A stretch of 64,000 nucleotides of DNA from Ricinus communis (taxonomy: Eukaryota > Streptophyta > Magnoliopsida > Malpighiales > Euphorbiaceae): positions 30,218,888 to 30,282,887 of the forward strand of contig NC_063260.1 in NCBI RefSeq assembly GCF_019578655.1, given 5' to 3'. A program made the position numbers and the translations under genes. The notes beneath the pieces are model-generated. The model worked only from the letters and a program-made list of their open reading frames with translations. It did not search any database and had not been told where the DNA came from. This document shows positions 12,856 through 24,244 of the stretch, piece by piece; position 1 is the first letter of the stretch, and the number at the start of each line of letters is the position of its first letter.

Positions 12856-12871
12856 TGCCCCTATAATTTAT
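12856..12871. repeat. Target site duplication, right copy
   Basis: Perfect 16-bp copy of 12595-12610. Confidence 0.85.
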
Positions 12872-13136
12872 GAATCTGGTCACGTCCTATAATTTATATT
12901 TTTTGACTTTAAAGTGTATTTTCATAAAAAAAAATAGTCCTTCCTCCACCAAACTTTACTGTAACTCTTATAAGTAATATAAAAAAATATCACTTAATTT
13001 AATTTTAGTGAAAATCATTCTTTATACACTAAATCGATTATATTTATTAATTTTAAATAATAAAATATATTAATAAAAAATATCCCTAATTTATAGTATT
13101 CTCCGCTGCTTGGCCGTTGTTGGAAAGCAAAAATCA

Positions 13137-13137
<1 letters not shown>

Positions 13138-13176
<39 letters not shown>
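13138..13176. repeat. (ATT)n microsatellite
   Basis: Thirteen uninterrupted ATT units. Confidence 0.9.
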
Positions 13177-13178
<2 letters not shown>

Positions 13179-14502
13179 TAGGAAAAACAAATCTTACAAG
13201 TCCTGCACGTGTGTGTTTATAACTAATTTAATAATAAACGTAATAGCAAAAGCACAAGTCGCATGAGCATGGCATGACTGTTAGGAGCGCCGCGTCTCGC
13301 TCAGTGTACATCCCTTTGCACTGATGCACACTCCGTACGTGCCACTTTGTACGAAATGGTCAAACCACAAAGAAATAATAAAAATAAAAATCAATAGTAG
13401 TAGTAATAGGGGAAAGGGCTTGGCCTGCCTTTGGGCCTTTTTAACAAAGCTAGTCCGTGTTGGTAAATTTCTTTTAAACTATTCTAATCAGTCTTTCTAA
13501 TTTTTTAGTAAATAATGTAATTACTAGTGCAGGATATATAATATATTTAAAAAAAAAGAATTAAACACTAAAAGATAACAAATGCAATCTAGGAATAATG
13601 GGTTTGAGTTAAACATCAAAATCATACAGTAAAGTTGAAATTAGAAAGTATCAATCTCATCAGTCTTATATCATAGGTGTCCCAATTCAAGCAATCCGCA
13701 ATATAGAGCATCTAAATCATACAGTAAAAGAAGATTTTTATCATTATTCTGATCCTTCTCGGATCTCAAGAGGAGTAATTTTCTTAGGAAGCTGAAATAT
13801 TCTTTCTTTAATAGTTATTAAATATTTTTATGATAATCAGTCGAATTTTATATTTTCATTGTTAGTTATCAAAGTAAAGTTAGCAATATGAATAGTGGCC
13901 GAATTGAATTGGTATTAATAAATATATAAAATTCTAGATGACAAATATTATGATTCTATTAACAATCAAGAAAGAGAATAACAAGTGTTGTAAATCAATT
14001 GGTGGGAAACTCACAAATCATCAAATGCTGAAATTTGCTTTAAAAAGCATCATGCAATCTCAATAAATTCTTATGGTTGCGGAAGATATTAGATACCCAC
14101 AAAGAAATGATATATATATATATATATTGGATAAAATGAAATAATAATAATAATAATAATAATATGATTTAACGCATTTAGATGACTATTCTTAGCTAGT
14201 TATCTTTATTCTAATCGAATTTTCATAGGATATGAGGTGGCAGTAAGATCTTAATGCCAGAGTTAAAGTAAGAGTTTTTGTTGTTTCCATATCGAATAAA
14301 GATTAGAATTAACAAGATAAACTAGTAAACAATTATCTTATAATCCCCTTGAAATCAATTGTAATTAAGTGTGCTTCCCCTCCATTTTATTTATAAGGAA
14401 AATTCTGGCTAAGAAGGTAATTCAAATGCACGAATTTATCAGGGTTCACCTAAAATTAATTAAACACCACTTAATTATTGGTTTAAAATAAATCATTTTA
14501 TA

Positions 14503-14663
14503 CATTTGAAATTTAGTTCAAATGGTAAAAATATTTATTTTTTGAAGTGAGATGTCTCGAGTTCTGAGTCGTTTTTTCTGCTTTTTATGGTGGGTGTTAA
14601 AGAATGACTGTCCTCTTATTATGTAATCCGTAGCTAGTTAGCTCATTCAATGAATAAAAAAAC
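14503..14663 (+). mobile_element. SINE-like insertion (tRNA-derived)
   Basis: A 161-bp segment flanked by perfect 9-bp repeats CATTTTATA (14494-14502 and 14664-14672). Near the left end is an A-box-like TTAGTTCAAATGG (14512-14524). A B-box-like CTCGAGTTCTGAGTC follows about 30 nt later, the spacing expected of an internal RNA polymerase III promoter. The right end is A-rich (AATAAAAAAAC), as a SINE tail would be. The boxes are imperfect matches, so the copy is probably old. No family name is assigned. Confidence 0.55.
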
Positions 14664-15941
14664 CATTTTATAAATAATACATATATACAAGGATTAAGTG
14701 TTTCTATTCATAAATAAATTCTAATATTTTACATTAACATTTAGTTATACATTATATGATTTTCTATCTAATGTCTCAAATTAACGTTTATTTTTACGTT
14801 ATATGATTTTCTATATATACTCCATCCTAACTACTTATTAATTAAGTCCATAAGCCAAACTGTATTTCTTATAATTTTTAGTATTTAATTATCAAACTTT
14901 AGTAAAATTATATGTCATTTTTATAATTATCGATCTCTTTTACATCTATATATTTTATGCACTCAAATTTATTCAGATATTAATAATTTATAATTCACAA
15001 TTTCACACATTAAATTATAATTTTTAAAAATTTAGACAATTAAATATCAAATTTATATCCATTTTTTAATCATCTACATAAGAGACCAATTCTCTTATTA
15101 TTAGATTCTCTATTTCATATCATAATATATACTAGATTTCTTCTTTTATTCATAGAGATGAAATTCTCTATATACCTTCCTACCTAAAAAGTAAACACCT
15201 TTGTCAAAAAAGAGAAAATATATAAAAATGAATTAATATGAATGGTTAAAAAAAGTATTTTCATATTTTTAAGAATATTTTTGAAAAACTTACATCCATG
15301 AACATTATTTTGTTTAAAACTTTGCACAAAAAAAATCATAGAATAAATTAAAGAAATTAAAAAATAATGACAACAAAATACTTTTAAAATAGGAAACCAT
15401 AGTTTAATGAGAGTGGCATAGTGTTAGTTTGGGTGGAGGATGTTCCTCAAGCAATTCATTTTCTTGTTTAATAGCTGCTTTTATTATACATAATAAGAAA
15501 TAAATAAATAAATTGTAGTAGTCTCTTAATTAAAGAATTAAAATTAGAAATATGATTCAGCAGTCACTTAAAAATTAGGCACACTAAATAAGAAAAGGAG
15601 GGAGAGAGAGTTTTATTATTTGCGTATAATAGATATCAAAATCATATCATAATCCAGACAAAATGGGAAATGTTTTAGTGATGGACATAACTAACTCCCA
15701 AATGATTCAATCCACAAAATAAATAGCCTTAAACGCAACGTAATTCTATTACGCACCAACCAAAACACACCAATCGCATGACACAGAACATCAGTGGCAC
15801 CCGTCGTAAATAACAACAAAAAAAAGAGTGCAATTTACGGAACACGTAACAAACAATAACAACCTGAACGTTTCGATCGCCGCCTCCAGTACACAACTCG
15901 CACAAAAACACGCGCACTGCGCTTTTGGCTGACACGACGGC

Positions 15942-15944
<3 letters not shown>

Positions 15945-15980
<36 letters not shown>
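15945..15980. repeat. (AG)18 microsatellite
   Basis: Pure AG repeat about 230 bp upstream of the TATA box of the second SWEET gene. It is complementary to the CT tract in that gene's leader. Confidence 0.9.
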
Positions 15981-15981
<1 letters not shown>

Positions 15982-16213
15982 CTGAGTGGTCAAGTAGGAA
16001 TAGAAAGCAGGATAAATTTGTAATCAGAATTGGATTAGAAAAGTAAAAAAAGATTTTTTTTTTTTTTTTATATTTTGGTTTTTGAAAATAGAATAGAAGC
16101 AAATAAATAGGGATAAAATGCGAAACAGCTAATAATTATTCTCACTCCTAATCCAATTTAGTTTATAATTTTATATAAAATCAGATTGGATCTTTTAGGC
16201 AGTTTGAAAAACC

Positions 16214-16310
16214 TCTATATAAACCCTCCATCCTTACCCTCTTCATCATTGTAGGGTTTTCTCTTGTTACCTCAATCTCCCAAAAAGCAAAAAACATCAA
16301 CAGAACACAC

Positions 16311-16346
<36 letters not shown>
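16214..16346 (+). promoter_or_regulatory. Core promoter and leader of the second SWEET gene
   Basis: CTATATAAA at 16214-16222 is a good TATA box 142-150 nt upstream of the start codon. The leader ends in a pure (CT)17 tract (16313-16346) and has no upstream ATG. Confidence 0.65.
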
Positions 16347-16349
<3 letters not shown>

Positions 16350-16363
16350 ACGAAACGAAGAAG

Positions 16364-18057
16364 ATGGTTAATGCTCGTACTATCGTCGGCATTGTCGGTA
16401 CGTCCTCGTCATCGTCACCGTTGTTTTTAGATTTTGTTTATAAATAAACTCTCTGCTGTTTTTGATGTTGTTAAAGAAAATTACGAATCAATCTATTCCA
16501 TTACCTCTCTTTTCTTTTTTTATTTTTTTGTTTTTTTTTTAAAAGAGATTAAATATTAGTATCATTATCATGCATGCATGTATTATTATTGTTTTCTTAT
16601 GACTTCAATTTGACGGGGAGACTGAACTTGAGTTAATATTTTTCTTAATATTTTTTTTTGAAGAAAAAAAAAAAACAATGAAAGACCAGTGTGATTTCTG
16701 GTGTATTTTGATTTACTTTTTCATTATATGTATATATCAAAACTCAGAAAATATATTTAAAAATTAGCGATTAATTTTATTTTATTTTTATAATAAGCTT
16801 TCTATACGAGTTCACTTGTTTTTGTTTTTGATTTATCTTTTGTGGAATAAAAACTGAATATTTATCAGAAAGTGATGTTTCCTAGATTATTATTATTACT
16901 ATTGATAGAAGAGAGATTTACAATTATTTACTAATCATATATATGCTTATGCAGGCAATATCATCTCCTTTTGTCTTTTTCTCTCGCCGCTGTAAGCAAT
17001 TCTCTATCTTACAAGCATATAAATCCCTTCGTTTTTCCAATTTGTCTTTGAAACCCTTATTTATGCAATAATGTGTATGGTGCAGTCCGACGTTCTATCG
17101 CATAATAAAGAAGAAGGATGTGGAGGAATTCCAGTTTTACCCTTATGTAGCAACAGTGCTGAATTGCATGTTGTGGATGTTCTACGGTCTCCCAATTGTT
17201 AAGGAAGACAGTCTCCTTGTTGTCACCATTAATAGCATTGGCCTTGTTATTGAGTTGGTCTATTTAGGCATTTACTGCTTCTATGATAATCAGAACAAGG
17301 GAAGGGTACGTCTGATAGCATCACAATAACAAACCAACCAAAAGAATAAGTCTCTTCAAGCATATTTGTTAATTTATTTAATGTGTCATGATGATGAAAT
17401 TAACTCTTTTTTTGCAGAAAAAAGTCGGGCTGTGTCTTTTGGGCGAAGTAGGTTTCATGGCCGTCATCATTGCCATCGCCATGCTGGCTTTCCACAAGCT
17501 TAAATACAGATCTCTTTTTGTGGGAGTGTTCTGTGATATCTTAAATGTTATGATGTACAGTTCACCACTTCTGATCATGGTAAGATATCATTCAAATTCC
17601 GATCATTCGGTTATTGTTAATGATTTTCTACTTCAGCTTCCACTCATTTGTTTTATTGAATTTAAACAGAAAAAGGTTATTATGACAAAGAGTGTGGAAT
17701 ATATGCCATTTCCTCTCTCTTTAGCTGGGTTCTTAAATGGCGCCTGCTGGACAGCTTTTGCCATCATCAAATTGGATCTTTTTATTCTGGTAAGTTTCAT
17801 CTTCAATTGTTCTTTCTTAATTTGGTTATTGATATTGATGATAATAATAATAATAATAATAATAAAATATTTTCTGACTACGCTATAATTGGATTGCGCA
17901 GATTAGCAATGGTCTTGGAACATTAGCCGGTGCCTTTCAACTCATAATCTTTTTCAGATACTACCGGTGGTGCGCTCCTAAGCAAACAGATGATGACGAT
18001 ATAGTGAAGCCTTCTGAGATCCAGCTTTCTGGTGCAAATGCAGCATCTAGAGTCTGA
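16364..18057 (+). CDS. SWEET: SWEET sugar transporter, clade II-like (copy B)
   Basis: Same family and fold as the upstream neighbour: a seven-helix plasma or vacuolar membrane sugar facilitator. Exons 16364-16397, 16955-16991, 17086-17305, 17418-17579, 17670-17789 and 17902-18057 total 729 nt, 242 residues. The exon pattern matches copy A almost exactly, including a 37-nt exon 2 and a 162-nt exon 4. Family prolines: P23 (FLSPLPTF), P43 (FYPYVAT), P147 (YSSPLLIM), P164 (VEYMPFPL). It keeps the canonical loop KKKDVEEF that copy A has lost. The C-terminus is hydrophilic ([18 protein letters not shown]). Start chosen at the first ATG after the CT tract. Clade II (SWEET4-8) is most likely; substrate cannot be read from sequence. 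Confidence 0.94.
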
Positions 18058-19291
18058 AAACAGTCTTTATCTTTTCCGTGACCCTGTTCTAGATTTTTAT
18101 TTCTATTTTTATCATTTGTTGCCTTTTCTTATCTTTTAGTTTTTGAGCGAGTAGGAATATTTACCAATTTTGGTGGTGTGCTTATTGGGATTTTAGTCTT
18201 TATTTTTATGTTTAGGGTTTCCAATTTCCAATGTCCGGATAAGTTTTGAGAGTATTGTAGATTGGATGTCTTTTCTCTGAGCCTTATTCCTTTGACACTT
18301 GCCAGTAATATTTTTTTCAAATATATCTTAATATTATCTGTCAACACAGCCATATATATCCTTCCTAAAATAAAACACAGCCACATATTTCCAGACTTCC
18401 CTATGCTTTTTTTTTTTAAATTATTGTATGATTTATTATAATCACGATATAATCATAAACTTTATTTATTTTTTATGTTCATAGTAAACTATAAAACTTA
18501 TCTGTAATATTATTTACACTCTTTTTTCGTCAAAAGCAATAATTTACCTAATAGAAAGTTAATTTAGTATTGTATATAATTAAATTTATGTGAAGTTGAT
18601 TTTAACTAAACTAAATTCTAACAAAAATGGATAAAATTTCCAAATAGGATTCTACATTAGTAAGTTAATACATTCCCATAACTTAAAAATATCTCTTTCA
18701 ATTTTATAATTTCTATTTTATTTTCTCTTTCGCATCTTTTTTTTTAAATAAAATATTTTTTTTATAAATTTTACTTAAATATAGCATTAAAATAATAAAA
18801 ATAGCTCGCAAAATTTCCAACACTTATGCCAAGAATTTGTGACTGAAGAATTAACAGTTCGGTCATGTATTTTGTTTGGAATATTTACTAAGCTTTTGCA
18901 ATGAATTATCTTAATTCCAAAATGTAAGTGTCAGAGATCAGCTAATATTATTAAACTGGGTTTAGCCCAGAAAGTTATTTTAAGCCCCACCCCATTGCCT
19001 GCCCATTTACAAGACTGATAAAAGTAATTCAAAAAGAAAACAAATAAATAAATAAAATAAAATCCAAAATCCAAAATAAAACCAATCTTATCCAAAGTGT
19101 GAGGATGACCTTTTATCTCGCATTATATTTCTGATTCAACCAAACAAAACCTTATCCGTCTCTCTCCCTCTCTCTTTCTCAAAGTGTATATTTCAATTTT
19201 TTGTTGCAACTTAGTAATGTTATATATATTTATATCTTTGTTATCTACCTAAAAAAAGAAAAAGAAAAAGAAAAAGCTTTAAGCTTCAGTT
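18058..19291. other. Spacer between SWEET copy B and CYP38
   Basis: Holds the 3' untranslated region of the SWEET gene and AT-rich sequence. A TATA-like stretch (TATATATATTTATA) begins near 19219, about 70 nt before the CYP38 start. An AAAAAG tandem repeat is at 19254-19276. No further gene is visible. Confidence 0.55.
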
Positions 19292-22200
19292 ATGGCAGCA
19301 GCAATTATCCAATGCCAAAATTGTTCTTGTGTTGCTAGTAATTCCAAATTCTTAATCAAACCCAGAAACGAATTTGGCTTTGCAAACACTTTCCATAACA
19401 ATGCTGCTTTGTTGGGTAGGCGGATGATACCCAGGTGCTCTATTAAAAATTCACATCAATTTCAACAGGTAATAATAAAGTTGAATTATGGAATTGCGTT
19501 TTACTTTTGATGATGAACTTATACCTGAAATTGAATTTACCACTTAATTTGGGAGTAAAACGTTAATGGGTCTCATTTTGTTCATGTGGATGGCTTGTAA
19601 TTAGCTTTATTTCATAATATTTGTCATTTCTAGTTCAGCAGGACGCTCTGGATGTGATTGGCAAGTCTCAATTAGATTCTATTTGGTCAATTCATGTTTG
19701 GGAAGCTCATAGCCTTTTGAAATAAATGAAATCAAACCATAACTGATTTTTCAAGAATATATTGAATTGAATTATTGCACGCGATTTATTCCAAAAAAGG
19801 CCTGTGAGATACTTGATTTTGTGTATGAGAATTTATTGCAAAATTGGTTTACATTTCAAACTTGCTGTGAAACTGGGATCTTTTTACGGTTCTTTTGATC
19901 GGTTAATTAGTGTACTAAAATAGTAGCTATAGATTCACGGCTGCATGCAACAAGAATGAGTTGAATGTGTGTAGTTTTTTGGTTATAGTAGTTTTGTTTC
20001 AGTTGTCGAGAATTAATTGTGAACAGTTTCTTTTGGCTATCGTTGAGCAGAAAGGGAAGTCATTTTCGATAAAGGAATGTGCGATTTCTCTTGCATTGGC
20101 AGTTGGGTTGATTACTGGAGTACCTTCATTGTATCTGTCCAGTAATATTGCATACGCTGTTAGTCCTGCATTGCCTAATCTTTCAGTGCTAATATCTGGA
20201 CCGCCAATTAAGGACCCTGGAGCATTGTTAAGATATGCACTTCCAATTGATAATAAAGCTATAAGGGAAGTACAGAAACCACTTGAAGATATCACAGAAA
20301 GTCTCAAGGTTGCTGGAGTAAAGGCACTTGATTCAGTCGAGAGAGTAAGACCCTTAAACCTTTTATCATTTGTGTAACTTGGTATTGATAATGTACTCTA
20401 AATAGATATCTATTCGTTACTTATTTTGGAGATGTGTGATTAATAGTATCATGATAATTATCTCTCGATGCAATGTAGAATGTGAGGCAGGCATCTCGGT
20501 CCCTTAAGCAGGGGAAAACCTTAATTATTTCAGGATTGGCTGAATCAAAGAAGGACCATGGAGTGGAACTGCTTGACAAGCTAGAAGCTGGAATGGATGA
20601 ACTTCAACAGATTGTTGAAGATAGGAATAGAGATGCTGTGGCATCCAAACAGAAGGAGCTGCTTAATTATGTTGGGGGGTAAGTTTTATAAGCATTTATA
20701 TTAATGGCACGGTGAAGATTGAAGTTCATGATTACGTTAAAAAGAGAAGGAGAAGAAATGAGGAATATTAGGTATTGATTTAAAATCTCGAAAGAGCAAT
20801 TAACGTACTTGTTTAAGTGTGATAGCCTTATAGCTATCAAAAAGTCTTTTGAGATGATGAAATAAGTAAAAGTAACAAAATGGTTATAGTATGTGACATA
20901 CATTTCAGTACTTCTTCTGAATGACAAAGGAAGCAGTTTCAGGTCATCATGTTCTTCTGCTTATTCTGATCTCAATTAACAGTTCTAACAAAGTTATGGT
21001 AGTTTGCAAGTTGACGAGCAAAAGTTTCTTTAACCTGGTAATATAAGTAAATGCTTAATAGATGCTCTCAATCGTGAAAAGATTTCTACCACTGCATTGC
21101 AAGTAGATTATGCTGCTGAGCCATATGCCTTAGTAGGTATGATTTACCTCCATTTCATGTAATGCTGAGAGATTCCAGACTCTAAATTTATGAAAACAAC
21201 ATCTCTTAATTTGTTCTTATTTTCATCTTTTGTTGTGCTTCTTTTTTAAAAACCTCTATTTTTCTCCAAAGTGATCAAGTTAAATCCAGCTAGTCACACA
21301 CTAATTCAATTGCTCACCTGCTGAGTGATGTATAAATGAACATTAATCTCTTAGCGATTCTTCCTTTTATATATAGAGAATGATCATCTGTTTAGTTTCC
21401 ATTCTAATAAGTTCTTTACCTTGGCAATTTTGATATCCCACTGTGGCTCAAAATGATAAGATTGCAATATTCTTGAAAATTTTGGTTCTTCCTATTTCCA
21501 TGGGGATATGGATCAGCAATGACAATGTGTTGATGTCATACTTCTATAACTGTCTCCTGGTTGTCACATAAAAATTCAGGACTTAGAAAAATTAATCCTG
21601 TAAGATAAACTATTCTCATTTATACCCTTGTCATTGACTGCAGCTGAGATGTTCCTGGGGCATTGGGTTTCTGCAGTGTTGAAGAGGATATGGTGGATGG
21701 CTTCCCTTACGAAGTACCTGAAGAATATCAAAATATGCCTCTCTTGAAGGGGAGAGCAGCTGTGGATATGAAGGTCAAGGTTAAAGACAATCCTAACATG
21801 GAAGAGTGTGTATTCCACATTGTTCTAGATGGATATAATGCTCCGGTAACTGCTGGGAATTTTGTTGACTTGGTGGAAAGGCACTTCTATGATGGCATGG
21901 AAATCCAGAGAGGTAAATATACTAGAAACAAATTCATGTCATTCTTGTTTCCCCTTAAAGCAGTTGTGCAATATTTGAGACCACATAACCAGGTTTGTTG
22001 GCAATTAGTGCACCTCTTCTACCTTTAGGCTGCAGGTAATTGGATATATGTGCATAGAAAGCACCCAAACTTGTGTCATTTCTGTTTTTTCTCTTACGCC
22101 TCTTTCCAATATCACCTCCATCCATACTGCGGATAAGCTGCCTTTAGTTAAAATCATGTTCTGCAGATGTAACATATAGACTTCCTTTGATGTATTGCAG

Positions 22201-23279
22201 CGGATGGCTTTGTTGTCCAAACTGGAGATCCTGAAGGCCCTGCAGAAGGCTTTATTGATCCTAGTACAGAGAAAACTCGGACAATACCATTAGAAATTAT
22301 GGTGAATGGGGAGAAGGCACCTTTCTATGGGGAAACATTAGAAGTAAGCTGCTCTCTCTCTCTCTATCTATCTATCTATCTGTCTATCATTCTATATAGA
22401 TAGAGCTAATGAATTAAACAATCAGAAAGTAAATGGCCAAACAAGACTGTTGCATTGGTATAAAAGCTCCCGGCTGCTGATCTGAAAATTTATGATACTC
22501 ATTGCACTGGATGAAATGTAATGTGTTTTCGGCTCTAGTTTTAGCTTCTGTTGTGATATGGTATTGTTAAAGTGCCGATTATTGTTTTCTTGGAAGATTC
22601 ACACCCTGTTTGGTAATTTGAAGTGGGAGGACAAGGCAAGAAAGTAGATAGGAAATAGTATATCTTATTATCTTCATTCCGAAAGAAAGGGTTAATATAG
22701 CATTGAGAAATGCAAAATATGTTTTGCAGATTTCACTATTTCCCTTCTAGAGGCTAATCTTTTCCAAACTCTTCTCATATCTTTCTATTTTGCTGCTAAA
22801 ATTTCTGCTATGCTGATTTTACATGTCATGTGACTTGACAGGAGCTTGGTTTGTATAAGGCTCAGACAAGGCTTCCATTCAATGCATTTGGAACAATGGC
22901 CATGGCCAGGGATGTGAGTGCATTTGATATTTGCTGCATCTCTCTCTCTCATCTCTCTTGATGCTTCTGTGTTTTTAAGTGTTCGTGTGAAAAGTTCATT
23001 TCACTTTGAAGTTAAGTTTGTTAGATTCATCGTTTGTTTTGTTTTCTACAGGAGTTTGAGAATAACTCTGCTTCAAGTCAGATATTTTGGCTGCTGAAAG
23101 AAAGTGAACTGACTCCCAGCAATGCAAATATATTGGATGGTCGGTACGCTGTGTTCGGCTATGTTACAGAAAATGAGGATTTTTTGGCTGATTTGAAGGT
23201 TGGTGATGTCATAGAATCAATGCAAGTGGTCTCTGGTCTGGATAATTTAGTTAATCCAAGTTACAAGATTGCTGGCTAG
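19292..23279 (+). CDS. CYP38: Thylakoid-lumen cyclophilin CYP38 (TLP40)
   Basis: Multidomain immunophilin of the chloroplast thylakoid lumen, needed for assembly and repair of photosystem II. Exons: 19292-19468, 20051-20344, 20479-20678, 21677-21912, 22201-22343, 22842-22913, 23052-23279; 1350 nt, 449 residues. Residues 1-59 look like a stromal transit peptide. A hydrophobic lumen-targeting segment ([16 protein letters not shown]) ends in the cleavage motif AYA at residue 95. An N-terminal helical region follows ([20 protein letters not shown]), including a stretch proposed to be a leucine-zipper-like helix. The C-terminal cyclophilin domain runs from about [12 protein letters not shown] through [26 protein letters not shown] and [14 protein letters not shown] to SYKIAG. 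Cyclophilins of this type are degenerate at several active-site positions and may have little isomerase activity. All introns are GT-AG and in phase. Confidence 0.96.
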
Positions 23280-24244
23280 GGCTTGATGCATTTTCAGTGA
23301 TATGAATGCGAGTTTGTCAATCTCTTTCAGCAAATTAGGTGATGAACTGCTTTATATTGAGTAGAATTCTTCTTTGTCATTTGCTCAGTCAGTCTGAGAT
23401 TTTCGATTCGGATGAATCAAAACGTGAGTTGAGAGTGTAATTCATTACTCCCAACATTAATTCATTCATGTTAAAAACATTCTCATATTTTCATCATTTT
23501 GTTCATGAATTCCTGTTGTTAGCATTGTATTTTATGTTGATTGAAGACCAACAATCAAACTTTAATCTCATATTTTAATTTAGACTCAACTAGGGTTTCG
23601 AGCTTTAATATTTTAGGGCAATTAAATTTGAACTCGATTGATCTTAGAGCTCACTTATAATTATAATATACCAAATCCGAACACCTCAATACTTGAACCC
23701 AATTCAATTTGTTTAGCCCCTGATGAAACATCAAGCTAATGATGACAGATTTTTTGTATGGCCTCTGTCTTTCCTCAACTCTCTTTCTTCCCATTTCCTT
23801 GGACTCCTAAAAATGTCATATGTCAAGTTTGCAGGCAGCTCTGAAAGCTACAAAAGATGTTAGCATTCAACAGATATGACAGTAACAGTTTCATGCCATG
23901 GAATGTAACTCATGATGATCACATCAAATTTGATATCAAGGCTCATTATACAGAATGGGCATCCATCCCATCGATGCTATGACTGGCCACTCAAATTGGA
24001 TGAAGAGTTCTCAACAAGAACAAAGTAAAATGAAAAAAAGAAAAAAGAAAAAAGAAAAAAGAAAAAAGAAAAAGAGCTTTACATAATGCATGATCCGATT
24101 AAGAAACAGTCGCCGCAGGGCTCCTCTTAGCATATAGCCTCCGCAGTTTACTATAATCTCAGCTCTTTAAACCCAGCATCTTCAATTGAAAAAAAGATAT
24201 CAATTGGAATCTTAGAACTCAGTTTCTGATCATCCATACAACAT
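23280..24244. other. Convergent spacer between CYP38 and the kinase
   Basis: 3' untranslated regions of two convergent genes. A tandem 7-bp AAAAAAG repeat occupies about 24032-24075. Nothing else is recognisable. Confidence 0.6.

Larger units (their letters stand above)
11952..16200. other. Spacer between the two SWEET genes
   Basis: No gene is visible. The spacer holds a 5'-truncated LINE (12611-12855), an ATT microsatellite (13138-13176), a SINE-like insertion (14503-14663) and an AG repeat (15945-15980). The remainder is AT-rich unique-looking sequence. Its end is the promoter of the second SWEET gene. Confidence 0.6.

Noticed and set aside
15729..16102. Minus-strand ORFs of 68 and 103 codons
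   Set aside because: They run over the AG repeat and the SWEET promoter (a serine-leucine run from the repeat); no family resemblance.
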